From JBAVQS01 sp049694275 (GTDB taxonomy: Bacteria; Chloroflexota; Anaerolineae; UBA4142; SHND01): 64,000 bases of DNA. Made by a program: the position numbers and the translations under genes. The stretch is from the NCBI GenBank assembly GCA_049694275.1, contig JBAVQS010000250.1, positions 1 to 64,000 on the forward strand, in the 5' to 3' direction. Shown here one piece after another: positions 33,227 through 41,896 of the stretch. Every line of letters starts with the position of its first letter. The stretch's first letter is position 1. The notes under the pieces were generated by a model. It was not told the DNA's origin and did not search any database. It was given only the letters and a program-made list of their open reading frames with translations.

Positions 33227-34255
33227 ATGATCCGCGAAGCGATTACCAAACTGGTGGATGGACAGAACCTTTCCCGCGCGGAAGCGGAATCGGTCATGAA
33301 TGAAATCATGGACGGCAGCGCGACTACCGCGCAGATGGCATCATTCCTCACCGCGCTGCGGGTCAAGGGCGAGACCGTCGAAGAGATTACGGGCTGCGCC
33401 CTGGTCATGCGCGACAAGGCAATCCGCGTCTCGCCGGTTCGCACCGACCTGGTCGATACCGCCGGGACCGGAGGCGACCGCTCGGGCACATTCAACATCT
33501 CAACCACGGCAGCCTTTGTGATCGCAGGCGCGGGGCTGGGCGTAGCCAAGCACGGTAACCGCGCGGTCTCGGGCCAATGCGGCAGCGCAGATCTGCTGGA
33601 AGCGCTCGGCGTCAACCTGGATCTCACCCCGGCGCAGGTCGCCCGGTGCATCGACGAGGTAGGCATCGGGTTCCTCTTTGCCCAAAGGCTGCACCCGGCC
33701 ATGAAGAATGTGGGGCCAATCCGCAAAGAGTTGGGCGTACGTACCGTGTTCAATCTCCTCGGCCCCCTGACCAATCCCGCCCGCACGCCGGCCCAGATCG
33801 TCGGCGTCTATGACGGCGCGCTCACCGTCCCGATTGCGCAGGTACTCCACGACCTCGGCGTGCGCGCCGCGTTCGTGTTCCACAGCGAGGACGGAATCGA
33901 CGAGTTGACGACGACGGGATTGAACCGCGTGGCGCACTATAACAACGGACATATTCATGCCGAAGAACTGGACGCGTCTACGCTCGGTTTGAAACGGGCT
34001 GCGCGCCAGGAACTGCAGGGTGGAACAGCAACCGAGAACGCCGCCATCACACGCGCCATCCTCCAGGGGCAAGACCGCGGCGCCAAGCGCGACGTCGTCC
34101 TGCTCAACACCGCCGCGGCGCTCGTCGCGGGCGACCGCGCCCGGAACCTGCGCGAGGGCCTTGCCATCGCCGGCGATTCCATCGATTCGGGTCGTGCGCT
34201 CGCCGCCCTGAACAGCCTCATCCGCCTCAGCAACTCGTTCAAACTGGTCGCATAA
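33227..34255 (+). CDS. trpD: Anthranilate phosphoribosyltransferase
   Basis: A 342-residue TrpD that joins anthranilate and PRPP in tryptophan synthesis. Motifs: GTGGDRSGTFNIST for the PRPP pyrophosphate and KHGNRAVSGQCGSAD, then LGPLTNPA. ATG 33227 is chosen because of GGAGGAGA just upstream; the frame upstream to 33182 runs through the hairpin. It is the first gene after the T-box and overlaps trpC by one base (TAATG). trpE and trpG, which would supply anthranilate, are not in the window. Confidence 0.97.
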   Translation: MIREAITKLVDGQNLSRAEAESVMNEIMDGSATTAQMASFLTALRVKGETVEEITGCALVMRDKAIRVSPVRTDLVDTAGTGGDRSGTFNISTTAAFVIAGAGLGVAKHGNRAVSGQCGSADLLEALGVNLDLTPAQVARCIDEVGIGFLFAQRLHPAMKNVGPIRKELGVRTVFNLLGPLTNPARTPAQIVGVYDGALTVPIAQVLHDLGVRAAFVFHSEDGIDELTTTGLNRVAHYNNGHIHAEELDASTLGLKRAARQELQGGTATENAAITRAILQGQDRGAKRDVVLLNTAAALVAGDRARNLREGLAIAGDSIDSGRALAALNSLIRLSNSFKLVA

Positions 34256-35067
34256 TGATTCTTGACGAAATTGTTGCCAACAAGCGCATCGAGATTGACA
34301 AGCGCAAGACCCGCATCCCGCTCGACGAGTTCCGGCGGCGGGCCGAATCCCTCCAAGCGCCGTACGATTTTGCGGCAGCCTTGTGCGGCGAGCGCGTGGC
34401 CTTGATTGCCGAGATCAAGCCGGCCTCCCCCTCACATGGGACCCTGCAGGAGAATGTCGATCCGGTGCGTACTGCGCAGCTTTACGCGAAAAATGGCGCA
34501 GCGGCCATCTCGGTGCTAACCGACCGCAAGTATTTTCACGGCGAGCCCAACAATCTCAAGGCGGCACGGGTCGCCTGCGATTTGCCGCTCCTCCGCAAGG
34601 ACTTTATCGTCGACGAATACCAGATTTATGAATCGCGCGCATTGCAAGCGGACGCGATTCTTCTCATCGTCCGCATTCTGGAGAACACCCAGCTCCGTGA
34701 CTATCGCGGCCTGGCGGCGGAGCTGGGCATGGCGGCGCTTGTCGAGGTGCATACGGAGGAGGAGGTCGAGCGCGCGCTGAACGCGGGCGCACAGATTATC
34801 GGCGTCAACAATCGCAACCTGGCTAACTTGACCACGGACCTCGCCACCACCGAGCGGTTGGCGTCCCTTATCCCACGCCATGTGGTTCTCGTGAGTGAGA
34901 GTGGCATTGCCACCCGCAGTGATGTCGAGCGGATGGCCCTGGCCGGCGCAGATGCAGTGCTTGTCGGCCAGGCGCTCATGCAGGCAGACGATGTGGCGAG
35001 CAGAGTTCAGGAATTATCGCAGGTCGCAAGGCACAAGCCACAGCTCACAAGCCACAAGCTGCCATAA
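34255..35067 (+). CDS. trpC: Indole-3-glycerol-phosphate synthase
   Basis: A 270-residue TIM-barrel enzyme making indole-glycerol phosphate from CdRP. Seen: LIAEIKPASPSHG (catalytic Lys), LLRKDFIVDEYQIYESRALQAD, GVNNRNL and VSESGI, all canonical. Its start overlaps the trpD stop (TAATG), so translation is coupled. The last 15 or so residues (QVARHKPQLTSHKLP) are encoded by repetitive cacaagc-type sequence and are probably a non-functional tail. Confidence 0.97.
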   Translation: MILDEIVANKRIEIDKRKTRIPLDEFRRRAESLQAPYDFAAALCGERVALIAEIKPASPSHGTLQENVDPVRTAQLYAKNGAAAISVLTDRKYFHGEPNNLKAARVACDLPLLRKDFIVDEYQIYESRALQADAILLIVRILENTQLRDYRGLAAELGMAALVEVHTEEEVERALNAGAQIIGVNNRNLANLTTDLATTERLASLIPRHVVLVSESGIATRSDVERMALAGADAVLVGQALMQADDVASRVQELSQVARHKPQLTSHKLP

Positions 35068-35106
35068 TTTGCATGCCACCTGCGACCTGAGGCCTGGAAC
35101 CGAAAC

Positions 35107-35784
35107 ATGATTAAGATTTGTGGAATCACCAATCAGACTGACGCCCTCGTCGCCGCCGAGGCTGGCGCGGACCTGCTGGGTTTTGTGTTTTATGCCAAGA
35201 GCCCCCGGCGTGTCCTCCCGGAGCGCGCGCGGGAGATTATCGCGGAGGTGCGACAGGCTTATCCCCATATCAGTGCAGTGGGCGTGTTTGTGAACGAGAC
35301 GGTGAAAAATGTCCGCGCCCTCATTGAACAGTGCGGCCTGGACCATGTACAGTTGCATGGGGACGAGTCGCCTGAGATGGTGCAGGCGCTGCATCCATTC
35401 GCCTATAAAGCGCTCCGCCCGCACGATATGGACCAGGCTTGTGTACAGTTGGAGCAATATTGCAAGGTCGCTGCGGATCGCGCCCCTGCCCTGCTCGTGG
35501 ACGCCTTTAACCCCAAACTGTTCGGCGGCACGGGCGAGCGCGCCGACTGGCAAATCGCCCGCATGATGGCCGGGGAGCTCCCCATCTTGTTGGCGGGGGG
35601 CTTGACCGCCGAGAACATCGCCGAGGCCATCGCCGCCGTACAGCCTTACGGCGTGGACGTGTCATCCGGCGTCGAACAGGCGCCCGGGGTCAAAGACCAT
35701 AACAAGGTACGACACTTTATTGCCAATGCGCGCCAGGCTTTCTCTACCGCCGGCAGCCGGCAGCCGGCGGCTGGGCAGTTATAA
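35107..35784 (+). CDS. trpF: Phosphoribosylanthranilate isomerase
   Basis: A 225-residue TIM-barrel isomerase converting PRA to CdRP. It begins with KICGITN (catalytic Cys) and carries LLVDAF (catalytic Asp) plus LFGGTGERADW, LLAGGL and DVSSGVEQAPGVKDHNKV, the phosphate-binding set. The C-terminal tail (TAGSRQPAAGQL) is encoded by a ccggcag-repeated stretch not seen in the family. A 39-nt gap of repeat-like text separates it from trpC. Confidence 0.97.
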   Translation: MIKICGITNQTDALVAAEAGADLLGFVFYAKSPRRVLPERAREIIAEVRQAYPHISAVGVFVNETVKNVRALIEQCGLDHVQLHGDESPEMVQALHPFAYKALRPHDMDQACVQLEQYCKVAADRAPALLVDAFNPKLFGGTGERADWQIARMMAGELPILLAGGLTAENIAEAIAAVQPYGVDVSSGVEQAPGVKDHNKVRHFIANARQAFSTAGSRQPAAGQL

Positions 35785-35822
35785 ACGGTTAGACGGTCGA
35801 TGATTGGCGTTGAGGTAACGCG

Positions 35823-37010
35823 ATGAACAATGGAAATGGCAAGATGAACGGACGTTTTGGCCTCTATGGCGGGCAATTTGTGCCCGAAACACTGATGCCG
35901 GCGCTGGCGGAGTTGGAAGCGGCATTTGACGAGGCGCAGCACGACCCGCAATTTCAAAGTGAACTGGCAGGGCTTTCCCGGCGCTTTGCCGGTCGCCCGA
36001 CCCCGCTCTATTTCGCTCGACGGCTGACCGAGCATTGCGGGGGAGCGCGCATCTATCTCAAACGGGAGGACCTCGCGCACACCGGCGCGCACAAGATCAA
36101 CAACGCCCTGGGGCAGGGCCTGCTCGCGCGGCAGATGGGCAAGCGCCGTATCGTCGCCGAGACGGGCGCGGGCCAGCACGGTGTGGCAACCGCCGCCGTC
36201 TGCGCGATGCTCGGGCTCGAGTGCATTGTCTATATGGGAAGCGAAGACATCCGGCGGCAGCAGCCAAACGTGCTGCGCATGAGACTCCTCGGCGCCGAGG
36301 TGCGCCCGGTGGCCGCGGGCAGCGCGACGCTCAAGGATGCAATCAACGAGGCGATCCGCGACTGGGTGACGAACGTCCACGACACCCATTACCTGCTCGG
36401 CTCGGCGCTCGGTCCGCACCCTTATCCCACCATCGTCCGCGAGTTCCAGAGCGTAATCGGCCGCGAGGCGCGCATCCAGATCATCGAGAGCGAGGGACGG
36501 CTGCCCGACACACTCATCGCCTGCGTTGGCGGCGGATCAAACGCCATTGGCCTCTTTCATCCCTTCCATGAGGATGACGTCGAGATGATTGGCGTCGAGG
36601 CGGGCGGGCGCGGCATCGCTTCGGGCCAGCACGCGGCGCGCTTTGCGCAAGGCCGAGCCGGCGTCCTACACGGCACCTACACCTATGTGCTGCAAGACGA
36701 CGACGGACAGATTCGCGGCACACACTCGGTCTCCGCCGGGCTCGACTATCCTGCGGTCGGGCCGGAGCATGCCAAGTTTTTTGATAACGAGCGCGCCGGC
36801 TATACCTATGCAACGGACGACGAGGCGCTCGACGCTTTTCAAAAGCTCTCGCAGCTCGAAGGAATCATTCCAGCGCTCGAATCGGCGCACGCCATCGCCG
36901 AGGTATTAAAACGCGCGCCGCAGATGTTGTCCAACCAGGTGATCGTCGTGAACCTGTCGGGACGCGGCGACAAGGATTTGCAGACGGTGGTCGAGTATCT
37001 GGGCGGGTGA
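35823..37010 (+). CDS. trpB: Tryptophan synthase beta subunit
   Basis: A 395-residue TrpB1-type PLP enzyme joining indole and serine. The PLP Lys is in HTGAHKINNALGQ, the active-site Glu in AETGAGQHGVATA, and the phosphate loop in CVGGGSNAIGLF. RFGLYGGQFVPETLMPALAELE is the canonical N-terminus. It is followed 6 nt later by trpA, as expected for the alpha2-beta2 complex. A second, divergent TrpB lies at 39051-40427. Confidence 0.98.
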   Translation: MNNGNGKMNGRFGLYGGQFVPETLMPALAELEAAFDEAQHDPQFQSELAGLSRRFAGRPTPLYFARRLTEHCGGARIYLKREDLAHTGAHKINNALGQGLLARQMGKRRIVAETGAGQHGVATAAVCAMLGLECIVYMGSEDIRRQQPNVLRMRLLGAEVRPVAAGSATLKDAINEAIRDWVTNVHDTHYLLGSALGPHPYPTIVREFQSVIGREARIQIIESEGRLPDTLIACVGGGSNAIGLFHPFHEDDVEMIGVEAGGRGIASGQHAARFAQGRAGVLHGTYTYVLQDDDGQIRGTHSVSAGLDYPAVGPEHAKFFDNERAGYTYATDDEALDAFQKLSQLEGIIPALESAHAIAEVLKRAPQMLSNQVIVVNLSGRGDKDLQTVVEYLGG

Positions 37011-37016
37011 GAAAAC

Positions 37017-37805
37017 ATGAACCGAATTGAAGAGACATTCGTACGATTAAAGGGCGAGGGCCGCGCAGCCGTAATGCCCTATCTGCCACTGGGATATCCG
37101 ACGATTGAGACGTCGCAGCAGCTCATCCGCGCCGCGGTCGAGGCGGGCGCGGACCTGATTGAGCTAGGCATTCCGTTCAGCGACCCCCTGGCGGACGGGC
37201 CGGTCATTCAACACGCCACACAGATCGCGCTCGAAAACGGCATGACGCTTGCGCAATGCCTCGACATGGTACGCCAGGCGAGGGCCGACGGCGTTTCTAT
37301 CCCGCTCACCTTGATGGGCTATTACAACCCCATTCTGCGCTATGGCCTCGCTCGCTTCGCCGGCGATGCACAAACCGCAGGGGCAGATGGGGTCATTGTG
37401 CCCGACCTGCCCCCGGAAGAGGCTGGTGAGCTCAAGCAGGCGTGTGACCGGTGCGGCCTGCATCTGATCTTTCTCGCCGCGCCGACGAGCACGGACGAGC
37501 GGCTGAACAAGATCGCGCAAGCGACCTCCGGGTTCCTGTATCTGGTCTCGCTCGTCGGCGTCACGGGCGCGCGCGAGGCCCTGCCCTCCGCTCTGGCTCA
37601 GTTTATCCAGCGGACGCGAGCTGTGACCGGCAAGCCACTCGGCGTGGGGTTTGGCATCGCCAATGCCGAGAGCGCGCGCCGCGTCGCAGACCTTGCCGAT
37701 GGAGTAATCGTCGGCAGCGCGCTGGTTGCGCGTATCGCCGATCCCGCCACCGCCGTCGCGCAGGCTCACGCCTTTATCGCCGAACTGCGGGGGGCGGTGG
37801 AGTAA
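37017..37805 (+). CDS. trpA: Tryptophan synthase alpha subunit
   Basis: A 262-residue TIM-barrel protein that cleaves indole-glycerol phosphate to indole. Both catalytic acids are visible: Glu in LIELGIPFSDP and Asp in DPLADGPVIQ. YYNPILRYG and VGFGIANAESA (phosphate loop) are typical. It follows trpB closely, and the pair makes the tryptophan synthase complex. Confidence 0.97.
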   Translation: MNRIEETFVRLKGEGRAAVMPYLPLGYPTIETSQQLIRAAVEAGADLIELGIPFSDPLADGPVIQHATQIALENGMTLAQCLDMVRQARADGVSIPLTLMGYYNPILRYGLARFAGDAQTAGADGVIVPDLPPEEAGELKQACDRCGLHLIFLAAPTSTDERLNKIAQATSGFLYLVSLVGVTGAREALPSALAQFIQRTRAVTGKPLGVGFGIANAESARRVADLADGVIVGSALVARIADPATAVAQAHAFIAELRGAVE

Positions 37806-37935
37806 AAGCAACCCGTTCAAATCTGAGCAATCTGAAATCCGAAATCTGCAATCCGACCCCAGCGACACTCCTTCAAGCACAAGCGACAAAGGGGAGTCCC
37901 TGTGGGATGAAATCCAAGATAAGGGGGTTCATTTG
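37806..37935. other. Low-complexity trpA-trpS spacer
   Basis: The 130-bp gap starts with tandem-like words (aatctgagcaatctgaaatccgaaatctgcaatccg). A ggggg purine stretch lies before the trpS GTG. No promoter or terminator is obvious, so trpS is probably read from the T-box-controlled transcript. Confidence 0.45.
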
Positions 37936-38949
37936 GTGAAAGGTCGAATTCTTACCGGCGACCGCCCGACCGGGCAGTTGCACCTGGGACATTATGTCGG
38001 AACGCTCGCTAACCGCGTGCAGTTGCAGGACCAGTATGAGATATTCCTGGTCATTGCCGATTATCACGCGCTCACCCGTAATGTCGAAAAGGACCATGTC
38101 GTCAACATGCAGCAGCACATTCGCGACCTGGTCCTCGATTACCTGGCAGTCGGCATCATCCCGGACAAGACCACGATCTATGTCCAGTCGGATGTCCCTT
38201 CCGTCTGCGAGCTCCATCTCTTGTTATCGATGCTGACGACCGTGCCGCGTCTGGAACGCGTGCCGACGTTGAAAGAGATACTCGACGCCGAGCATATCGA
38301 GCAACCGTCGTATGGCCTGCTTGGCTATCCGGTCCTGCAGGCAGCGGATATTTTACATGTGCGGGCAAACCTTGTGCCGGTTGGCAAGGACCAGGCGTCG
38401 CACCTCGAGCTCACGCGTGAGGTTGCGCGACGTTTCAATTTTCTCTATGGCGGGGAGGTCTTCCCCGAACCGGATACGCTCATCGGCGAAGTCCCGACCC
38501 TGCTTGGCACGGATGGCAAGGCCAAGATGAGCAAATCCCTGGGCAACGCCGTCTATCTGGCCGACGACGAAGAGACCGTGCGGAAAAAGGTCATGAACAT
38601 GTATACGGACCCCACCCGCATCCGCGCCGACATCCCCGGCAACCCTGAGGGAAACCCGGTTTTTCAGTACCACGATGCCTTTAATCCGAACAAGGCCGAG
38701 GTCGATGACCTCAAAGCGCGCTATCGCCTGGGCAAGGTAGGCGATGTCGAGGTCAAGAAAAAGCTCAACGTCGCTTTGCAGAACTTTCTCGCCCCCATCC
38801 GCGAGCGCCGCGTCTATTACGAGGCCCGCCCCCGGATCGTCGACGAGATTATCGCCGCCGGCGCGGCCAAGGTCAAGCCAATCTCGGAAGAGACGGTACG
38901 GATGGCCCGCGAAGCAATGGGGATGTCCACTGGCCGGATTGCGCTCTAG
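37936..38949 (+). CDS. trpS: Tryptophanyl-tRNA synthetase
   Basis: A 337-residue class I synthetase charging tRNA-Trp. The HIGH box is in GDRPTGQLHLGHYVG and KMSKS is exact (KAKMSKSLGN). GTG 37936 is chosen because homologues begin at KGRILTGDRPTG and AAGGGGG precedes it; the frame is open upstream to 37726 but that overlaps trpA. Placing trpS behind the tRNA-Trp T-box closes a feedback loop, since more synthetase lowers uncharged tRNA-Trp. Confidence 0.96.
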   Translation: MKGRILTGDRPTGQLHLGHYVGTLANRVQLQDQYEIFLVIADYHALTRNVEKDHVVNMQQHIRDLVLDYLAVGIIPDKTTIYVQSDVPSVCELHLLLSMLTTVPRLERVPTLKEILDAEHIEQPSYGLLGYPVLQAADILHVRANLVPVGKDQASHLELTREVARRFNFLYGGEVFPEPDTLIGEVPTLLGTDGKAKMSKSLGNAVYLADDEETVRKKVMNMYTDPTRIRADIPGNPEGNPVFQYHDAFNPNKAEVDDLKARYRLGKVGDVEVKKKLNVALQNFLAPIRERRVYYEARPRIVDEIIAAGAAKVKPISEETVRMAREAMGMSTGRIAL

Positions 38950-39050
38950 TTCCATCGTTAGTTCGGCGATCGGTCAAATAGTCGTCTGGCGCGCCCATTA
39001 CACCGTTAGATATTGATCCTGAATCATAGAATCCTTGGAGGAGAGACACC

Positions 39051-40427
39051 ATGAGCGAGCAAACCAAATTCCTGCTTGAAGAAAAAGAAATGCCTACCGC
39101 CTGGTACAATATCCTGATGGATTTCAAGACCCCGCTGCCGCCGGTCATCAGTCCTGCAACCGGCCAGCCAATTGGGCCGCAGGACCTGGCCCCGCTGTTC
39201 CCGATGGAAATCATCATGCAGGAAGTGGCGGTCGGCCCCTATGCGCAGCGCTATATCGATATTCCGGAAGAGGTCCAGGAAGTGTACAAGCTGTGGCGCC
39301 CGACGCCGCTCATCCGCGCGCGGCGGCTGGAAAAAGCGCTCGACACGCCCGCACAGATCTATTTCAAATATGAAGGGACCTCGCCGGTCGGCTCGCACAA
39401 GCCCAACACCGCCATTCCGCAAGCCTATTACAACAAAAAGGCTGGGACCAAGCGGCTGGCGACCGAGACGGGCGCCGGGCAGTGGGGCAGCGCCGTCGCC
39501 TTTGCTTCCGCCCTGTTTGGCCTCGAATCCAAGGTCTATATGGTGAACGTCTCCTACCAGCAGAAACCGTACCGCCGCTTTCTCATGGAGGCTTATGGCG
39601 GGCGCGTGGTCGCCTCCCCTTCACAGGATACGAACGCCGGTCGCAAGTTCCTGGCCCAGGACCCGAACCATCCCGGCTCGCTCGGGATCGCGATCAGCGA
39701 AGCGCTCGAAGATGCGGCCTTGCGCGAGGATACGAAATATTCCATCGGCTCGGTATTCAATCACGTCTTGCTGCACCAGACCGTGATCGGCGAAGAGGCG
39801 CTCAAGCAAATGGAAAAGGCCGGCGCTTATCCGGACATTGTGATCGGCTGCATCGGCGGCGGGTCGAACTTTGGCGGGCTCGCGCTCCCGTTCGTGCGCG
39901 AAAAAATGGACAGGGGTCGGAACACGCGCATCGTCGCGGTTGAACCGACCGCTGCGCCCTCGCTCACCAAGGGGGTCTATACCTATGATTTTGGCGACAC
40001 GGCCCAGTTGACCCCGCTCGTCAAGATGCACACCCTCGGCTCGTCCTTTATCCCTGCGCCGATTCACGCCGGCGGCCTGCGCTATCACGCGATGGCGCCC
40101 ATCATCTCCAAGCTGTACGACGAAGGGGTGATCGAAGCCATCGCGGTCGCGCAAAATCCGGTGTTCGCCGCCGCCGTCCAATTCGCCCGCGTCGAAGGCA
40201 TCTTGCCCGCGCCCGAATCGGCGCACGCCATCCGCGTGGCGATTGACGAAGCGCTCAAGGCCAAAGCGGCGGGAGAGCGCAAAGTCATCTTGTTCAACCT
40301 CAGTGGCCATGGTCACTTTGACCTCGGCGGCTATGACCAGTATCTTAACGGCAAACTGCAAGACTATGAATATCCCACCGAGGAAGTTCAAAAGGCGGTC
40401 GCGCAACTACCGAAAATAGGGGCTTGA
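39051..40427 (+). CDS. TrpB2-type tryptophan synthase beta-like protein
   Basis: A 458-residue TrpB2-family PLP enzyme (TIGR01415-like). It has the longer N-terminus (MPTAWYNILMDFKTPLPP) and the PLP Lys in VGSHKPNTAIPQAYY, plus ATETGAGQWGSAVAFAS and CIGGGSNFGGLALP. TrpB2 lacks the TrpA-docking features and may salvage free indole or use phosphoserine. GGAGGAGA precedes the ATG. It is 101 nt after trpS with no clear promoter, so it may still be under the T-box. The downstream hairpin at 40444-40482 is a plausible operon end. Confidence 0.94.
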   Translation: MSEQTKFLLEEKEMPTAWYNILMDFKTPLPPVISPATGQPIGPQDLAPLFPMEIIMQEVAVGPYAQRYIDIPEEVQEVYKLWRPTPLIRARRLEKALDTPAQIYFKYEGTSPVGSHKPNTAIPQAYYNKKAGTKRLATETGAGQWGSAVAFASALFGLESKVYMVNVSYQQKPYRRFLMEAYGGRVVASPSQDTNAGRKFLAQDPNHPGSLGIAISEALEDAALREDTKYSIGSVFNHVLLHQTVIGEEALKQMEKAGAYPDIVIGCIGGGSNFGGLALPFVREKMDRGRNTRIVAVEPTAAPSLTKGVYTYDFGDTAQLTPLVKMHTLGSSFIPAPIHAGGLRYHAMAPIISKLYDEGVIEAIAVAQNPVFAAAVQFARVEGILPAPESAHAIRVAIDEALKAKAAGERKVILFNLSGHGHFDLGGYDQYLNGKLQDYEYPTEEVQKAVAQLPKIGA

Positions 40428-40443
40428 AATAAGAGTTGGTTCT

Positions 40444-40482
40444 GGCTGTTAGCGGTTAGCGGTTGGCTAACCGCTAACAGCC
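40444..40482 (+). terminator. Hairpin after trpB2
   Basis: ggctgttagcggttag and ctaaccgctaacagcc pair perfectly over 16 bp with a 7-nt loop, starting 17 nt past the trpB2 stop. The arms contain gttagcg repeated in tandem. No U tract. It probably marks the end of the trp transcript or an inserted repeat. Confidence 0.55.
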
Positions 40483-40503
40483 AACGGCTATCTGCTACCT
40501 GCC

Positions 40504-40890
40504 ATGGAGCTTTACGACCGCATCTACGATTTGGTGCGCCAGATTCCACCGGGCAAAGTGACGACGTACGGACAACTCGGGATCATGTGTGGCATTTCCG
40601 ATTCGCGCCTGGTCGGCGAGGCGATGAATGCCTCGTCCGGAATCCCCTGGCAGCGTGTCATCAACGCCAGGGGACAAGTTTCGATTCAAGGCGCCACGGG
40701 AGCGCGCCAGCGCGCCCTCTTGGAAGCAGAAGGCATCCTCTTTCAAGACAATCGCATCGACCTGAGTCAGTACGGCTGGGTTCCCGACTCCAATTGGCTC
40801 CAGGCGCACGGCTACAAGATTCCCCCGGCCTTTCCCAAACCGAAAAAAGAGCAAGCAGATGAGGAGGGGGAGCAACTCTCCCTCTTCTAG
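40504..40890 (+). CDS. Alkyltransferase-like protein (ATL)
   Basis: A 128-residue MGMT-fold protein. The alkyl-acceptor motif PCHRV of O6-alkylguanine transferases is PWQRV here (residues 48-52, Trp49 replacing Cys), so it cannot transfer alkyl groups. ATL proteins bind O6-alkylguanine, flip it and hand it to nucleotide excision repair. IPPGKVTTYGQL is the conserved DNA-binding start. The C-terminal tail (FPKPKKEQADEEGEQ) is charged. It has no close operon partner apart from the hairpin at 40904-40939. Confidence 0.92.
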   Translation: MELYDRIYDLVRQIPPGKVTTYGQLGIMCGISDSRLVGEAMNASSGIPWQRVINARGQVSIQGATGARQRALLEAEGILFQDNRIDLSQYGWVPDSNWLQAHGYKIPPAFPKPKKEQADEEGEQLSLF

Positions 40891-40903
40891 ACCGAAATGG
40901 GGC

Positions 40904-40939
40904 GCTGTTGGCGAAAAACGGATGGGTTTCGCCAACAGC
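40904..40939 (+). terminator. Terminator after the ATL gene
   Basis: gctgttggcgaaa and tttcgccaacagc form a perfect 13-bp stem with a 10-nt loop, followed by cccctcctctttt. It begins 13 nt after the ATL stop and ends 15 nt before the next ATG. Confidence 0.6.
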
Positions 40940-40954
40940 CCCTCCTCTTTTCCT

Positions 40955-41794
40955 ATGCAAGCAAAAGAGCTACGCCTGGCCATCGTGCCACTGAATCAGG
41001 TCGTTCTGCACGAAGAGATCGAACCGAAACGCGTGGACCGCCTCATGCAGCGCCTGCGCCAAGACCGCATCCTCTGCAATCCTCCCATCGTCACCGAGGT
41101 CCGCGCAGCGAATGAATGGACGCGCTATGTGGTGCTCGATGGCGCCTCCCGGACGAGCGCCCTGCGCGCCCTCGGCGTCCCCGATGTCCTGGTCCAGATC
41201 GTCGACTATCACTCGCCGCAGATTCACCTCCAGTCATGGCATCACCTCCTGCTCGATGTCGATCCGGGCGAGCTGCGCGCCGATGTACGGCGAGTTCCCA
41301 ACCTGGAACTGGCAGAGATGGATGAACAGACTGCGCGCGACAAACTCGAACGCCGTGAGATCATCTGTTATCTCCTCTTTGCCAATGGATGCGTCGAGGG
41401 CGTCGTATGTCCCGCCGACCGCTATGCCCAGACGCGGGCGTTGGGGGCGCTTGTCAAGACGTACGAAAACAAGGCCGCGCTGTACCGCGTCTCAACCACC
41501 GACCTGGAGGAGCTCGCCGCCAGGCATCGCCAGCTCAGCGCAGTCGTCGTGTTCCCCCACTATCACCCCGAAGACATCCTGCGCCTCGCGCTGAACGGGG
41601 CCAAGGTGCCGATGGGAATTACGCGGCACATCATTCCCGGACGCGCGCTCCGCATCAACATTCCGCTCGATATCCTCGAAAGCGGCCAACCGCTGGCCGA
41701 CAAGAATGCCTGGCTGGACGACTGGCTCGAAAGCAAGATCCGGGACCGCACAGTTCGCTTTTACCAGGAACCGGTTTTTCTCTTTGATGAATAG
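40955..41794 (+). CDS. ParB/SbnI/SerK-like protein
   Basis: A 279-residue protein with a ParB-fold start (RLAIVPLNQVVLHEEIEPKRVDRL, then YVVLDGASRTSALRALG) and a C-terminal part (ALNGAKVPMGITRHIIPGRALRIN) resembling SbnI/SerK, ParB-like enzymes or regulators that phosphorylate free serine. The family assignment is by memory of motif layout and is moderate. ATG 40955 gives a family-like start; ATG 40922 is an alternative. Neither has a clear Shine-Dalgarno. Role, serine metabolism or regulation, is not established here. Confidence 0.6.
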   Translation: MQAKELRLAIVPLNQVVLHEEIEPKRVDRLMQRLRQDRILCNPPIVTEVRAANEWTRYVVLDGASRTSALRALGVPDVLVQIVDYHSPQIHLQSWHHLLLDVDPGELRADVRRVPNLELAEMDEQTARDKLERREIICYLLFANGCVEGVVCPADRYAQTRALGALVKTYENKAALYRVSTTDLEELAARHRQLSAVVVFPHYHPEDILRLALNGAKVPMGITRHIIPGRALRINIPLDILESGQPLADKNAWLDDWLESKIRDRTVRFYQEPVFLFDE

Positions 41795-41843
41795 GGACAA
41801 GTCCCCGTAAGCAGTTGCCCATCTGAAAACCCTTGTCACCCAC

Positions 41844-41872
41844 TTGACCCGCGTCCCATATCGTGATAGAGT
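41844..41872 (+). promoter_or_regulatory. Promoter of the NfeD-flotillin operon
   Basis: TTGACC (41844-41849), 17-nt spacer, TAGAGT (41867-41872). The leader of about 18 nt contains GTGAGGTGGGAG just before the ATG at 41897. Confidence 0.55.
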
Positions 41873-41896
41873 CAACTAGAAAAGTGAGGTGGGAGC

